The notes: generated by a model not told the origin, from the sequence alone. A stretch of 64,000 bases of DNA from Leptolyngbya sp. FACHB-321 (GCF_014695975.1 NZ_JACJPI010000081.1:294138-358137), one strand, 5' to 3'. Shown: positions 9,720-19,624, counted from the stretch's first letter. Numbers and translations are program-made.

Positions 9720-9926
9720 GCCGTCAGCCGTTAGCATAAAATTCAAGCTGATTGTTCTACAGCAACGTCAGCTCTTTAGAGGCACAGAAACTTTGATGAG
9801 ATACCATCTGTGAGTCTTGATACTTACCAAAAGTAAGGACATCAAATGTCGTGTGTCGATCAACAAAAACTTTCCAAAGGTCGCCGTGATCCTGGACAAT
9901 CAAAGCGATCGACTTAACGAATTTTG

Positions 9927-10793
9927 ATGGACCCTCAACTCGCGCAATTAGTTGTTAATGGCATTGCAGTGGGCAGCATTATTGCCCTGGCATCGATCGG
10001 TTTAACCCTTACCTACGGCATTCTGCGTCTTTCTAACTTTGCCCACGGCGATTTTATGACCCTGGGTGCCTACCTGACGCTGCTGGTCAATACAGCGGGA
10101 CTTAACATCTGGCTCTCCATGCTAGTAGGCGCAGGGATGACGGTTCTGGCAGTGCTATTAAGTGAGAAGCTTATCTGGTCGCCTATGCGTGCCCGTCGCG
10201 CTAATTCGACCACGCTAATCATTATTTCGATCGGTCTAGCGCTATTTCTTCGCAACGGCATTATTTTTTTATGGGGCGGCGGCAACCAGCGCTATAACCT
10301 ACCCGTTTCTGAAGCGATCCCCGTGCTGGGGTTGCGGATCGCTTATTACAATCTTGTCGTCATGGTGCTGGCAGTTGTGGCGATCGCAGCTCTTCACTAT
10401 CTCTTGAAAAACACCCGCATTGGTAAAGCCATGCGTGCCGTTGCGGATGATATTGACTTGGCTCGCGTCACGGGGATCGATGTCGATCGCGTAGTTGTCT
10501 GGACTTGGATTATTGCGGGTGGTTTGACTGCGCTCGGCGGCAGTATGTTGGGCTTGGTTGAAGCAGTACGCCCCAACATGGGATGGTTTCTGATTTTGCC
10601 GTTGTTTGCGGCGGTCATCCTAGGCGGTATCGGCAATCCCTATGGCGCGATCGCTGGAGCATTCGTCATTGGCATTGCCCAAGAAGTCAGCACGTACTGG
10701 CTAGCATCAGAATACAAGCTTGCAGTCGCCCTGGTGATGATGGTGCTGGTCTTACTGTTCCGTCCGCAAGGCATCTTCAGGGGCACCCTTTGA
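9927..10793 (+). CDS. livH: branched-chain/neutral amino acid ABC transporter permease (LivH type)
   Basis: The 288-residue integral membrane protein has about eight hydrophobic segments and the LivH signatures NGIAVGSIIALASIGLTLTYG at the N-terminus, LSNFAHGDFMTLGAY, and MRAVADDIDLARVTGID with GGIGNPYGAIAGAF further on. It would form half of the membrane channel of a high-affinity amino acid importer (N-I/Nat system in cyanobacteria). No binding protein, LivM or ATPase gene is nearby; scattered Nat genes are normal in cyanobacteria. I chose the ATG at 9927 over a TTG three bases upstream. The family is certain, the specific Nat name is not. Confidence 0.92.
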   Translation: MDPQLAQLVVNGIAVGSIIALASIGLTLTYGILRLSNFAHGDFMTLGAYLTLLVNTAGLNIWLSMLVGAGMTVLAVLLSEKLIWSPMRARRANSTTLIIISIGLALFLRNGIIFLWGGGNQRYNLPVSEAIPVLGLRIAYYNLVVMVLAVVAIAALHYLLKNTRIGKAMRAVADDIDLARVTGIDVDRVVVWTWIIAGGLTALGGSMLGLVEAVRPNMGWFLILPLFAAVILGGIGNPYGAIAGAFVIGIAQEVSTYWLASEYKLAVALVMMVLVLLFRPQGIFRGTL

Positions 10794-10822
10794 GAGAGGG
10801 GCGATCGTGCACGAACGCTTAT

Positions 10823-10850
10823 GTAGGGGCACTACACCTAATGCCCCTAC
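10823..10850. repeat. hairpin between convergent livH and psaX
   Basis: A perfect 9-bp inverted repeat (GTAGGGGCA / TGCCCCTAC, 10-base loop) lies between the stops of the two convergent genes. It lacks a T-tract, but its position suggests a bidirectional terminator. GTAGGGGCA...TGCCCCTAC hairpins resemble a class of short dispersed cyanobacterial palindromes. Confidence 0.6.
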
Positions 10851-10862
10851 CAGTGAACTGAA

Positions 10863-11006
10863 TTAAATGTTCAGATAGCCTGCATATATTGCCGCCACCA
10901 CAAAATTGACACCTAGCAGCAACAGTGCCCAAAAGGTGCGAAACGGATAAGGTGGTTTACCTGTTTTTGTTACGGGAGAAGCTGGTTTTTTAGCCCGAGC
11001 AGTCAT
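10863..11006 (-). CDS. psaX: photosystem I subunit PsaX
   Basis: A 47-codon gene begins at ATG 11006 behind a strong AAGGAGAT ribosome-binding site and ends at TAA 10863. The product has a short basic N-terminus (MTARAKKPASPVTKTGK), then PYPFRTFWALLLLGVNF and one membrane helix ending in AAIYAGYLNI. The core FRTFWA-LLL--NF-VAA-Y matches my memory of the single-helix PsaX of thermophilic and some filamentous cyanobacteria (about 35-45 residues), a peripheral subunit of photosystem I. The Lys-rich extension is slightly longer than that of the Thermosynechococcus protein. Too short for ordinary ORF calling, so easily missed. lipA lies upstream on the same strand. Confidence 0.88.
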   Translation of the reverse strand: MTARAKKPASPVTKTGKPPYPFRTFWALLLLGVNFVVAAIYAGYLNI

Positions 11007-11082
11007 AAATAAAATCTCCTTAAGTGTCGTTTTTAAGACATACCAAAGAATTGCTAACGTTGGTTATATCCCTGGGTGAATC

Positions 11083-12021
11083 TTAACGTCTTGGCTGTGC
11101 GTCTTCTTCTCCTGCATGGTAGGAACTGCGAACCAGTGGACCCGATCGCACATGGGCAAAGCCCATTTCACGGGCAATTGCTCCCAGATAATCGAACTCG
11201 GCGGGTGTCCAGTACTTTGCAACAGGCAAGTGCTCTAGTGAAGGGCGCATATATTGCCCGATCGTGAGGCGATCGCACTCTACGGCACGTAAATCAGCTA
11301 ATGTCTCCAGCACCTCTGCCTCTGTCTCACCTAGCCCCAGCATCAGCCCCGATTTCGTGGGGATCGCTGGATTCAATGCTTTGACGACACTAAGAACACG
11401 CAGCGATCGCTCATATTTTGCCCCACGTCGCACCGGACCTTGAAGCCGCCGCACGGTTTCAATATTATGGTTGTAGCAAGCTGGTTGGGCACTTACGACC
11501 CTAGCAATGCGCTCCTGCTGTAAAGCATCTGGATTATCTCGTCCACCCCAAAAATCTGGAGTTAGCACCTCGACCTTCGTCTCTGGATTCTGGTAACGAA
11601 TTTGGGCGATCGTCTGTGCAAACCAGCCTGCGCCCTGGTCGGGCAAATCATCGCGTGTCACTGATGTCAGCACCACATAGCGCAGTCTCAACAAACTCAC
11701 TGACTCAGCCACCTTTCGCGGCTCGTCTGGATCTAGAGGCATCGGTGCATGTCCTTTATCCACCTGACAAAAACCGCACGATCGCGTACAGGTAGGACCC
11801 ATTAGCAAGAACGTTGCCGTCTTTTGGGCATAGCACTCGCCTCGATTGGGACAACGCCCCTCTTCACAAATTGTGTGAATCTGACGCTGCTTGATAATCC
11901 GCTGCACCGTCGAAAGCTCGCTTGCCTTTCCGATTGGACGTTTTAACCATGCTGGCAGGTTCTCTAGGGACGAAGCGCGACGGGCAGCTACAGAATCAAG
12001 GGCATTTGTTTCAGCAGGCAT
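11083..12021 (-). CDS. lipA: lipoyl synthase
   Basis: The 312-residue radical-SAM enzyme inserts two sulfurs into octanoyl groups of lipoyl-dependent proteins. It shows both 4Fe-4S motifs: the auxiliary C-x4-C-x5-C ([12 protein letters not shown]) and the radical-SAM CxxxCxxC (CTRSCGFC), plus [10 protein letters not shown] and GLMLGLGET near the C-terminal part. The C-terminus carries [10 protein letters not shown] place the start at ATG 12021 ([10 protein letters not shown]); the upstream in-frame TTG at 12063 adds an unlikely 14 residues. Cyanobacteria often have two lipA copies; only one is here. Confidence 0.96.
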   Translation of the reverse strand: MPAETNALDSVAARRASSLENLPAWLKRPIGKASELSTVQRIIKQRQIHTICEEGRCPNRGECYAQKTATFLLMGPTCTRSCGFCQVDKGHAPMPLDPDEPRKVAESVSLLRLRYVVLTSVTRDDLPDQGAGWFAQTIAQIRYQNPETKVEVLTPDFWGGRDNPDALQQERIARVVSAQPACYNHNIETVRRLQGPVRRGAKYERSLRVLSVVKALNPAIPTKSGLMLGLGETEAEVLETLADLRAVECDRLTIGQYMRPSLEHLPVAKYWTPAEFDYLGAIAREMGFAHVRSGPLVRSSYHAGEEDAQPRR

Positions 12022-12395
12022 AAAGTTGGGCACACTACATTGGATGAGACATTGCTGTCTCAAATTCTAAAGGATTGCTCGTTAAAGGATTCGAGGCAGC
12101 AGTATGACTGCCCTAAATCGACGTAGCACCCTTAATCAGAAATAATTCTGACCCGTTGAGGCTATAAACTAGATGGTGCTACAGCAGGATTACCGCTCAC
12201 CCTGGATACATTTTCTTGTTTAGTTGTTACTATCTAAGTCTTCATCCTTAGCAGTATGGTTGCTAGTCCACCTTCAGCTTCTAAGCTGTCAAATGGATTA
12301 AACAATCACACTGAAGCAAGTCACACTAAACACTGTGGCGTTTCACCTTACTCATTACTCATTCACCTTGCAGTCGCTACCAGAGGAGTTCAGTT
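12022..12395. other. divergent gap between lipA and the response regulator
   Basis: About 370 bases, no supported gene. It should hold the promoters of lipA (leftward) and the regulator (rightward). An AGAGGAG ribosome-binding site at its right end fixes the GTG start of the regulator. Nothing else stood out. Confidence 0.5.
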
Positions 12396-12947
12396 GTGGC
12401 AAGTCACAAGATCCTGGTCATTGATGACAGCAACGTCATCCGAAACATGGTTCGGGATATGCTGCCAAAGGGCAATTTTGAAGTCCTTGAGGCTAAAGAC
12501 GGCGTTCAGGGACTCAACCTAATCCGTCAGGAACGTCCTAACCTAATCATGTTAGATTTCTTGCTGCCACGACTTAGCGGTTGGGAAGTTTATCAGCAAA
12601 TCCAGATTCAACAAGACTTGCAGGCGATCCCACTGGTGCTGATGTCTGGTCGCAAGGAAGAGGTCACTGAAAAACTTCAGGAACCATTTGAATACTTTGA
12701 ATTTGTTCAGAAGCCGTTTGACCAAAAAGAACTGATTGATGCCATCAAAGCCGCAATGGCGAAGTCAAAGCGTCGCCCTGCTGCGGTTGCTCCTACTCCA
12801 GTAGTGGCTCCACCAAGCACTGCTGCTGCTCCGGCAGGCGATATTGAAGCATTAAACGAGAAAATTGTGAAGATGCAAGCTGAAATTGATGGCTTGAAAA
12901 AGCAAATGAGTCAAATTCTCAACTTCATCCGCCAAAAGCTGAAATAG
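12396..12947 (+). CDS. single-domain response regulator with C-terminal coiled coil
   Basis: The 183-residue protein starts at GTG behind AGAGGAG. Residues 4-122 form a CheY-like receiver: DD at 10-11, phospho-acceptor Asp54 (LIMLDF), Ser84 (VLMSG) and Lys106 (VQKPF), all conserved, so it should be phosphorylated. A Pro/Ala/Thr-rich linker (about 128-148) leads to a 35-residue coiled coil (LNEKIVKMQAEIDGLKKQM) that could mediate dimerisation. No DNA-binding domain is present, so it probably acts by protein contact. Cognate kinase unknown; none lies beside it. Confidence 0.9.
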   Translation: MASHKILVIDDSNVIRNMVRDMLPKGNFEVLEAKDGVQGLNLIRQERPNLIMLDFLLPRLSGWEVYQQIQIQQDLQAIPLVLMSGRKEEVTEKLQEPFEYFEFVQKPFDQKELIDAIKAAMAKSKRRPAAVAPTPVVAPPSTAAAPAGDIEALNEKIVKMQAEIDGLKKQMSQILNFIRQKLK

Positions 12948-13101
12948 CAGTTTTACACTGGTGCGATCGTGTTTCAGGGGGCTAGGGGCTTAAAAAGCTA
13001 CAAGCTTACCGCTACCTCTTAAATAAACAGTTTTTAAGGCGCTAATCAATTGCTTGATTATGTGCCAGGCAGGTCTGCCCTAAAGCTGGGCAGTGCTGAA
13101 T

Positions 13102-13434
13102 TTACTCGTCAAGCCGATAAAGTACCTGCACTTTATTGCCTGATGACGGATCGTCGGCTGGATAAACACCAACCTGGCTAGTTCCACGCTCTGGGCGGAT
13201 GAGTATTTGTACGTCATTTAACTGAAATCCCCTCTCACTACCACCTGGAACATCTGTACTGCGTTGCGGTGATAATGGCACAGGGGCGTTAGGTACTGGT
13301 CTTGTCACCGAGCGTTCTTCCAATCCATCTAAGGCTGCGGCTGAACCCATTGGTTCTGCTTGGGCATAGGCAGCAGAGCCAAAACTGCTTAGCATCAAAA
13401 CGGTACCAAACACTGCGATCGCTTTGAACATCAT
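13102..13434 (-). CDS. small exported hypothetical protein
   Basis: The 110-residue product has a clear signal peptide (MMFKAIAVFGTVLMLSSF, then a likely cleavage after AYA at residue 24). The mature part is Pro/Ser-rich with no known domain and ends in VQVLYRLDE. The AGGAG ribosome-binding site before the ATG pair supports translation. Not recognised. It stands alone in a low-density region. Confidence 0.7.
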   Translation of the reverse strand: MMFKAIAVFGTVLMLSSFGSAAYAQAEPMGSAAALDGLEERSVTRPVPNAPVPLSPQRSTDVPGGSERGFQLNDVQILIRPERGTSQVGVYPADDPSSGNKVQVLYRLDE

Positions 13435-13936
13435 GGCGACTCCTGACAGGATACTGTTTTACGTTGGCATTAAAGTGTCTCTAACGCTTCAGGTCATGGC
13501 ACTAAGCCTTAAAACCTTTTACCTTACAAAGGGGTTCTGGGTATAGAAAGTAGCAACATGCCGCTACCAATTGATATAAGGGCTTAATGATCATTAGTAA
13601 ACTTGACTAAGATTTAATAAAATGCTCTGGAATTAGCATCACGCCTACGGCAGATTAAGCCACTTATAAAGTGATAAATGAATGTCAGGATGTAGAGTTT
13701 GAAGACGCAAGCGCTACTTTCTTTAGCTTTGGTCTAGTTTGCAAGATGCTAGCGCGTTTGAATCTTAACGCTAGCTGCTAACTGCTTATACAAGTGGTTG
13801 CTCCTTTAGGATGGCTAGATTTAGTGCTTGGACTTGAGACAATCGATCGTAGACTATAGACTGGGGCATCTGGGCAAAGCTCAAAGATTCAACTAAGCCC
13901 AACGATTAACGTCCAAAGTCTAGAGTTTCAAGTCCT
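13435..13936. other. gap upstream of yajQ
   Basis: About 500 bases with no supported gene. It is AT-rich around 13570-13630 and contains GATCGATC/CGATCGT-type sites but no clear hairpin, promoter consensus or ncRNA signature that I could defend. Confidence 0.45.
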
Positions 13937-14428
13937 ATGGCTGCATCCTTTTCCTTTGATGTCGTAAGTGAGTTCGATCGTCAGGAGTTAGTTAACGCCC
14001 TGGATCAAGCAACGCGCGAAATTCAGAGTCGTTATGATCTGAAAGATACTAAAACGACGCTTGAGTTAAGCGAAGACACAATTACAGTCAGCACTGACAG
14101 CCAATTTACCCTTGAAGCTGTTCATAACCTGCTGAATATGAAGGCTGCTAAACGTAATTTGTCGCTAAAGATTTTTGAGTACGGCAAAGTTGAATCGTCT
14201 AGCGGCAACCGTGTACGGCAAGAGATTACCCTGCGAAAGGGCATTAGCCAGGAGATTGCCAAGCAAATTTCCAAGCTGATTCGGGATGAGTTCAACAAAG
14301 TGCAGCCATCGATTCAAGGTGATTCGGTACGGGTGAGTGCTAAGGCAAAAGACGATTTGCAAGCTGTAATGCAGCGTCTTAAGCAAGAAGAGTTACCCGT
14401 CGCGTTGCAATTTACTAACTATCGGTAG
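13937..14428 (+). CDS. yajQ: YajQ family nucleotide-binding protein
   Basis: The 163-residue protein matches UPF0234/YajQ: it begins [20 protein letters not shown], contains [13 protein letters not shown], and has [19 protein letters not shown] and the C-terminal [16 protein letters not shown] then FTNYR. Some YajQ proteins bind cyclic di-GMP and act with transcription regulators; others bind tRNA or nucleotides. Whether this one binds c-di-GMP is unknown. The next gene (AI-2E/PerM) starts 61 bases downstream on the same strand, so they may form an operon. Confidence 0.94.
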   Translation: MAASFSFDVVSEFDRQELVNALDQATREIQSRYDLKDTKTTLELSEDTITVSTDSQFTLEAVHNLLNMKAAKRNLSLKIFEYGKVESSSGNRVRQEITLRKGISQEIAKQISKLIRDEFNKVQPSIQGDSVRVSAKAKDDLQAVMQRLKQEELPVALQFTNYR

Positions 14429-14489
14429 GGGTGACTGCGAAGTCTAGGGTGTAGGGTAGAGGGTGTAGAGTAAAGAACTACGGGTGCCC

Positions 14490-15740
14490 ATGTCGGATCA
14501 CCAGGCTGAAGCTCACGAGGTACATAAGGGACGTTTGCGGCTCTGGTGGGAAACGCTTTCTCCACTTGCAAAGGCGTTACTCATTCTGTTAGCGGCTCCG
14601 CTGTTGGTGCTGAACGGTTGGGCGCTCTTTGCGATCGCTGATTACTTCCATTCTCTCATTGTCATCTTGGTAGCGGCCTCGCTGATTGCTTTCCTGCTTA
14701 ACTACCCTGTCAGCCTTATGCAGCGACAGGGGGTGCCACGTGGACGAGCCGCAATCGTTGTATTCTTGCTGGCATTGTCGCTCTTGTTAGCGGGTGGCAT
14801 TACATTACTGCCGAGTGCGCTTGATCAAGCCCGTCAACTGGTAGCACGCTTACCTGAATGGTTTGACTCAGGACAGCGGCAACTCATTATCCTCAATCAA
14901 CAGCTAGAAGGGACAAACCTACCGCTTGATTTAAGCCTCTTGGCAGAACAGGTAAACGATCGCCTTAAGAGTCAGTTGCAGCTTATTGCGGCACAGGCGT
15001 TAAGCGTTGCTGTCTTCACTGTTACCAGCTTGTTAGATGTGTTGCTCACGCTGGTGTTGACATTTTATCTGTTACAAAATGGCGATTTGCTCTGGGAGAG
15101 TCTTGTAGAATGGCTACCTGTAAGAGTGCAAAAGCCGTTTTCAGAAACGCTGCGCTTGAGCTTTCAGAACTACTTTTTAAGTCAGTTCATCCTGTCCACT
15201 TGTATGGGGTCAATTTTAACCCTCATCTTTTTGTGGCTAGCCGTCCCCTTCGGGTTGCTGTTCGGATTAACGATCGGTGCGATGGCGCTTGTGCCTTTTG
15301 GTGGCTCTGTTGGTATTGCATTGGTAACTCTACTCGTAGCCCTGCGAGACATCGGCTTAGGCGTTAAGGTGCTAGCCGCGTCGTTATTAGTGCAGCAGAT
15401 TCTCGAAAATTTAGTGGCACCACGAGTACTGGGTAGTGTTACTGGGCTGAATCCAGTCTGGATTTTTGTCTCGATTTTAACGGGTGCGCGTGTCGGTGGA
15501 CTCTTGGGCGTGATTGTAGCCGTACCAACTGCTGTCGTTCTTAAAAATATTCTTGTGGCGATGCGATCGTCCAGAGGAATGGGTGTCAGTCAGTCGCATA
15601 GCAGCCAGTCTAACCCTGCGATAAATGGTGAATCGCCGACTCAACCAAAAGAGACAATCGCGCCTCTCGACACATCCCATATTGAACTTGTAGAGCCTGA
15701 GGAATCGATCGTTCGTGATGCACCTACACTCAGAAATTAA
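14490..15740 (+). CDS. AI-2E/PerM family membrane transporter (first copy)
   Basis: The 416-residue protein has about eight hydrophobic segments arranged as in PF01594: two N-terminal segments, a soluble stretch around residues 90-150, then the C-terminal block with VPFGGSVGIALVTLLVAL and LVAPRVLGSVTGLNPVWIF. A hydrophilic tail of about 60 residues follows. Members are linked to autoinducer-2 export or to sodium/proton exchange; function in cyanobacteria is not known. ATG 14490 is preferred to the GTG at 14484. A paralogue lies at 59463-60641. Confidence 0.9.
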   Translation: MSDHQAEAHEVHKGRLRLWWETLSPLAKALLILLAAPLLVLNGWALFAIADYFHSLIVILVAASLIAFLLNYPVSLMQRQGVPRGRAAIVVFLLALSLLLAGGITLLPSALDQARQLVARLPEWFDSGQRQLIILNQQLEGTNLPLDLSLLAEQVNDRLKSQLQLIAAQALSVAVFTVTSLLDVLLTLVLTFYLLQNGDLLWESLVEWLPVRVQKPFSETLRLSFQNYFLSQFILSTCMGSILTLIFLWLAVPFGLLFGLTIGAMALVPFGGSVGIALVTLLVALRDIGLGVKVLAASLLVQQILENLVAPRVLGSVTGLNPVWIFVSILTGARVGGLLGVIVAVPTAVVLKNILVAMRSSRGMGVSQSHSSQSNPAINGESPTQPKETIAPLDTSHIELVEPEESIVRDAPTLRN

Positions 15741-15848
15741 TTGGTATTCCGAGAATCGGAGTAAGGGCTGTTGTATGGAATGCACCTCTGATACTTAGCA
15801 TTCGCACGGCAGCGCTCTTAAACTGATTTTTGCACTTTAGCTTTTAGC

Positions 15849-16787
15849 TTAACCGTCGGCTGTAATTTGGGCGATGAGCGCTTTTAGTGTTGCTTCTGCC
15901 CGATCGTTTTCTACTTGGCAAGTACCAGCATTGGCGTGTCCACCGCCACCATAGGTAAGCATTAACTCACCAATGTTCGTCTTAGACGAGCGATTAAAGA
16001 TCGATTTTCCGGTAGCAAAAACGGTATTGAGCTGCTGCCGTCCCCACATGACATGAATTGAAATATTGGTTTTTGGAAAGAGTGCATAAACCATGAATCG
16101 ATTGCCAGCGTAAATCACCGCTTCATTACGTAGATCAAGCACGACTAAATTTTGATGGACTGTTGCACACGCTTGAATTTGAGCCTTGAAGCGTGACTCT
16201 TGTTCAAAGTACAGTTCAACCCGTTCTTGTACATCTGGCAAAGTGAGAATTTCGTCGATGGGCTGTGTTTTGCAGCAGTCAATTAACTGCATCATTAAGT
16301 TGTAGTTAGAAACGCGAAAATCCTTGAAGCGACCTAAACCTGTCCTCGCGTCCATTAAGAAGTTTAATAATGTCCAACCTTTGGGATTGAGTACTTCCTC
16401 GATCGAAAATTGAGCAGAATCAGCTTTGTCAACGGCTGCCATCATCAGCGGCGAAACATTAGGAAAGCGCTCGTGCCCACCAAAATGCTCGTAAACGACT
16501 CTGGCGGCTGAAGGAGCGTTGGGTTTGATGATGTAATTCTCTTTTTGCCCCTGATTTCTCAGCGTTTCACTGGAGTGATGGTCAAAGACTAAATGAGCAC
16601 TTTCGACGTAGGGTAAATTGGTCGTGATGTCATTTGCCGTAATCTCAATCTTGCCATCCTGCATATCTTTAGGATGAACAAACTTGATCTCATCAATCAT
16701 GTCCAGTTCCTTCAGCAGAACAGCACAGACCAGCCCATCAAAGTCGCTTCTAGTCACTAACCGATACTTTGTATTCGCTGATATCAT
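15849..16787 (-). CDS. DHH-family phosphoesterase (exopolyphosphatase/nanoRNase-like)
   Basis: The 312-residue protein has the DHH phosphoesterase motifs: TRSDFDGLVCA (Asp15, Asp17), DHH (69-71), a central VDKADSAQF segment and the C-terminal GGGGHANAGTCQ of a DHHA1-like domain. Such enzymes cleave phosphodiesters in short RNAs, pApA or polyphosphate; the specificity here is not set by sequence. I prefer ATG 16787 (with AGAGGAC ribosome-binding site 7 bases upstream) to an ATG at 16814 that has none. Confidence 0.88.
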   Translation of the reverse strand: MISANTKYRLVTRSDFDGLVCAVLLKELDMIDEIKFVHPKDMQDGKIEITANDITTNLPYVESAHLVFDHHSSETLRNQGQKENYIIKPNAPSAARVVYEHFGGHERFPNVSPLMMAAVDKADSAQFSIEEVLNPKGWTLLNFLMDARTGLGRFKDFRVSNYNLMMQLIDCCKTQPIDEILTLPDVQERVELYFEQESRFKAQIQACATVHQNLVVLDLRNEAVIYAGNRFMVYALFPKTNISIHVMWGRQQLNTVFATGKSIFNRSSKTNIGELMLTYGGGGHANAGTCQVENDRAEATLKALIAQITADG

Positions 16788-17099
16788 GTGCGTCCTCTTT
16801 TCTTCAGCAATCATCTATTTTCAAGGTTCCCAAGATGCTGCTGGTTTGCACACCCTTGAGAAACTCCTGGGAAGCAGCAGCACTGAAAACAGACAAACTC
16901 TAGTCGATTAACTGCAAGTTCTTGTTGGGTGATGCGTCGGTTAAAGGATAGTAAGTATAGGCAAGCAGAAATGCTGTGAGCCTCATTGCAGAAGCGTTAT
17001 GCCAGCACGATCGCTAACCCGCGGGACTTTTGTCAGGCAGCACCTCTTTAGTCCTTTACCGATCGACATCACGACTAAGCAGCGATTACTGTAACTCTG

Positions 17100-17855
17100 C
17101 TAGAGTTCTCGCATTTGCCGACGTAGATTATCTAGCTCTCGATCGGTTTCAGAGTTGTTAGCTGTCTGGCTTGCTGGAAGCTGAGCCGTTGGAGAACCGC
17201 CAGTGAGTTGGTTTCTCATTGCGGCAAGTTCGGCTTCTACTTCGTCGGCTTCCCCAAGGGCAGCAATACGTTTTTCCAAATCATCAGTGCCAAGTTCAGC
17301 AACGGCTTCCGATTGGGCTTCAAGCTGCAAAACTTTTTCTTCCATACGCTCAAAAGCCGAAATTGCGCTGCCTGTGCCAACTCGTCCCATCATGTCGTTA
17401 ATCTGCTGGGATGCTTTTGCCGATCGCGCTCTAGCAATATACAAATCTTTCTTAGTCTTAGCTTCAGAGATTTTGCTCTCCAGCTTCATCATGTTTTGTT
17501 TAAGCTGAGTCACGATCGTGGATTGCTGTTCAATCTGCGAACGCATTGCCTCTGCCGTATCCTGGTAAGACTTTCGTCGCGTTAATGCTTCTCGTGCCAG
17601 TGTCTCTTCGCCTTTTTGCAACGCTAGCTGTGCCCGACGGTACCATTCATCAGCCGTTGTTTGTGCCTGAGAGCATTGTCGTTCTGTGCGCTTTTGGGTT
17701 GCGATCGCTTGTGCTACAGCCTGCCGCAGTTGGATCAAATCCTCCTGCATATCCAGCACGGCTTGCTCCAGGATTTTCTCCGGATCTTCGGCACCGCTTA
17801 CCAAGCTGTTCAGGTTAGCGCGAATCACCCGCATGATTCGGTCGAAAAGTCCCAT
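17100..17855 (-). CDS. vipp1: PspA/IM30 (Vipp1-like) membrane-maintenance protein
   Basis: The 251-residue coiled-coil protein belongs to PspA/IM30: it begins MGLFDRIMRVIRANLNSLV with the amphipathic helix, followed by EDPEKILEQAVLDMQEDL and SKASQQI-type helices, and ends in TDRELDNLRRQMREL, a short C-terminal helix after a Ser/Thr/Pro/Ala linker like that of Vipp1. Vipp1 forms rods and rings that remodel thylakoid and plasma membranes. PspA and Vipp1 are distinguished mainly by this tail, so I lean to Vipp1. GGAGAG precedes the ATG. Confidence 0.9.
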   Translation of the reverse strand: MGLFDRIMRVIRANLNSLVSGAEDPEKILEQAVLDMQEDLIQLRQAVAQAIATQKRTERQCSQAQTTADEWYRRAQLALQKGEETLAREALTRRKSYQDTAEAMRSQIEQQSTIVTQLKQNMMKLESKISEAKTKKDLYIARARSAKASQQINDMMGRVGTGSAISAFERMEEKVLQLEAQSEAVAELGTDDLEKRIAALGEADEVEAELAAMRNQLTGGSPTAQLPASQTANNSETDRELDNLRRQMREL

Positions 17856-17984
17856 ATGCTCTCCGGAGATAATAGTTTCGAGTTTTGAGTTTCCGTTGGT
17901 GTGGTAACGCAGTTCAATGCAAGCCTTCCCATACCAAACTCAAAGCGTTTCTCAATCCTACCGTACCTTTTCAGTTCGTACCTC

Positions 17985-19313
17985 CTACCGTTTATAGACC
18001 TCAGTAGAAGAGAGCCCCTGATCACGTAAGCGTTCCACGTTTGCTTTCAGTTCAGTTTCGTTGCGGGCTGCCCCAACCTGCACGATCGTTTTGCCATCCG
18101 GCAAGGTACGGACAAAAGCATCAGGTACAACTTTTCGGGCATTTTCTAGCGTCTGGTCGTTTTCAAAGGGAATTCCAACTTTGTATTGATAGGCGCTAGA
18201 TGCCTCTCCTGTAGACTGGCTGCTAGCGCTTGCGGCTGGAGCTGTAGTTGTGGCTGGAGCCGTAACTGCGGGCGCACGACGCACGGGTGCAACAGGTGGC
18301 TGCACTGGCTCTGGGGCACGGAGCGGAGCGGTTTGGGGTGGTTCGCTAGTGCGTGCGTAGGGACGGCTAGAGTTTGAGGTTACGGCTGGAATGGGTACTT
18401 GTGCAGCAGGCTCGTTGCTGGATTGAGATTCTACAGGTGCAGTCGTTGTTACCGTTGGCTTACTGCTAGGCGTAGCCGTAGCCTGTTTGCTTAGAGCGGT
18501 AGAAGACGGTGCTCCTGGACTAACGTTAATGGTGCCCAGATTGTTCAAATTTAGCTCTGGGAGTTCCCGTTTGGCTAGATCGGGCTGTGGTGGAGCGATC
18601 GCCCTTTGACCAGCGGCTGGTTCTGGAGACAAACCAGCATCATTAGTCCGTTTTGCTGTTAACCACGGCAAACTAGACGGATTCATGATGACGTAGCCAA
18701 ACATAGCGCTAGAAAGCAGTAACAGCAGCATCGCGCCCACCCCTAATGGTGTAAGCAAACTTTGCATAAAGTGACGCTCTGCTTGCACTTCGGCTTGCTG
18801 GTCTGCAAGGCTACGTAGCAACTCTTCAGACGACTCCAAATAATCGTCCAAGTCAGGGTTGCCAGCTTGAGCTAAGGCATGGGCATCCTCTCCGCCAGAC
18901 AGCGATACGTCGTTGGCGTTGTCTTGGGACTGCTTGTCCGTTCTAAGGGCGATCGCGCCGTCAAACGGTTGGGGGGTGGCTGTAAAAGCGGGTATTGGCT
19001 TATATGTATCGGGTACAGCCGCTTGTCCAGCAACATCTGCTAGGCGCTGATCTAGCAATGGTACTGGCTTTGCGGCAGGTGTGTTGACTCCACCCGCCGT
19101 TGCTGAAACTGCAATTAGATCAAGGGACTCGGATGAGCGCTTGCGACCGGGTTGACGTACAGTACGTCCAGCAGCCGTCCGTTGCCGCCTATAGCGCACC
19201 AACTCATCTTCAAGCTGAATGTCCAGATGTGCTAAAGCAGTACTTAAGACTGGATGAAGCGCGATCGGCTGAGGTAACTGATTCGGTGGCTCTACTTTAG
19301 GATTTTGACGCAT
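17985..19313 (-). CDS. single-pass envelope protein with C-terminal SPOR-like domain
   Basis: The 442-residue protein has an N-terminal cytoplasmic part of about 185 residues, one transmembrane helix (MLLLLLSSAMFGYVIM), a long Pro/Ala/Thr/Ser-rich linker and a C-terminal domain of about 70 residues (YKVGIPFENDQTL ... TIVQVGAARNETELK) that resembles a SPOR or SPOR-like peptidoglycan-binding fold. The topology suggests a divisome or wall-associated protein with its linker crossing the periplasm. SPOR assignment rests on pattern alone. It lies 129 bases upstream of the Vipp1 gene on the same strand. Confidence 0.75.
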   Translation of the reverse strand: MRQNPKVEPPNQLPQPIALHPVLSTALAHLDIQLEDELVRYRRQRTAAGRTVRQPGRKRSSESLDLIAVSATAGGVNTPAAKPVPLLDQRLADVAGQAAVPDTYKPIPAFTATPQPFDGAIALRTDKQSQDNANDVSLSGGEDAHALAQAGNPDLDDYLESSEELLRSLADQQAEVQAERHFMQSLLTPLGVGAMLLLLLSSAMFGYVIMNPSSLPWLTAKRTNDAGLSPEPAAGQRAIAPPQPDLAKRELPELNLNNLGTINVSPGAPSSTALSKQATATPSSKPTVTTTAPVESQSSNEPAAQVPIPAVTSNSSRPYARTSEPPQTAPLRAPEPVQPPVAPVRRAPAVTAPATTTAPAASASSQSTGEASSAYQYKVGIPFENDQTLENARKVVPDAFVRTLPDGKTIVQVGAARNETELKANVERLRDQGLSSTEVYKR

Positions 19314-19624
19314 TACTCACCTTCTACTAATACGCTTACTTAATGTTGGTTTTTGAAGCGAACTATGATTGAGCCGCTAGCTTGTTTTAAATTGCTCAAT
19401 TAAAAAACTTCTTGTTTGAACGGCTAGATTGCTCTCTGCCGCCTGTTATGCATTCAGGCTATAACATTTGAGACTATATATAACTCTGGCTATCAACCTT
19501 GAGTGTTCTGTAGATGCATTGTCGCCCAATTTTTCTGCTTGCTCGCAGTTTACATTAGGCACTGAGCTAACGTTATACACTTTTTTGCACGATTCTGCAC
19601 TCCTTTCATACTTTCATTGACGCT
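19314..19624. other. divergent gap between the SPOR-like gene and the DciA-like gene
   Basis: About 310 bases, AT-rich, no supported gene. It must carry promoters in both directions. Nothing further was recognised. Confidence 0.45.
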
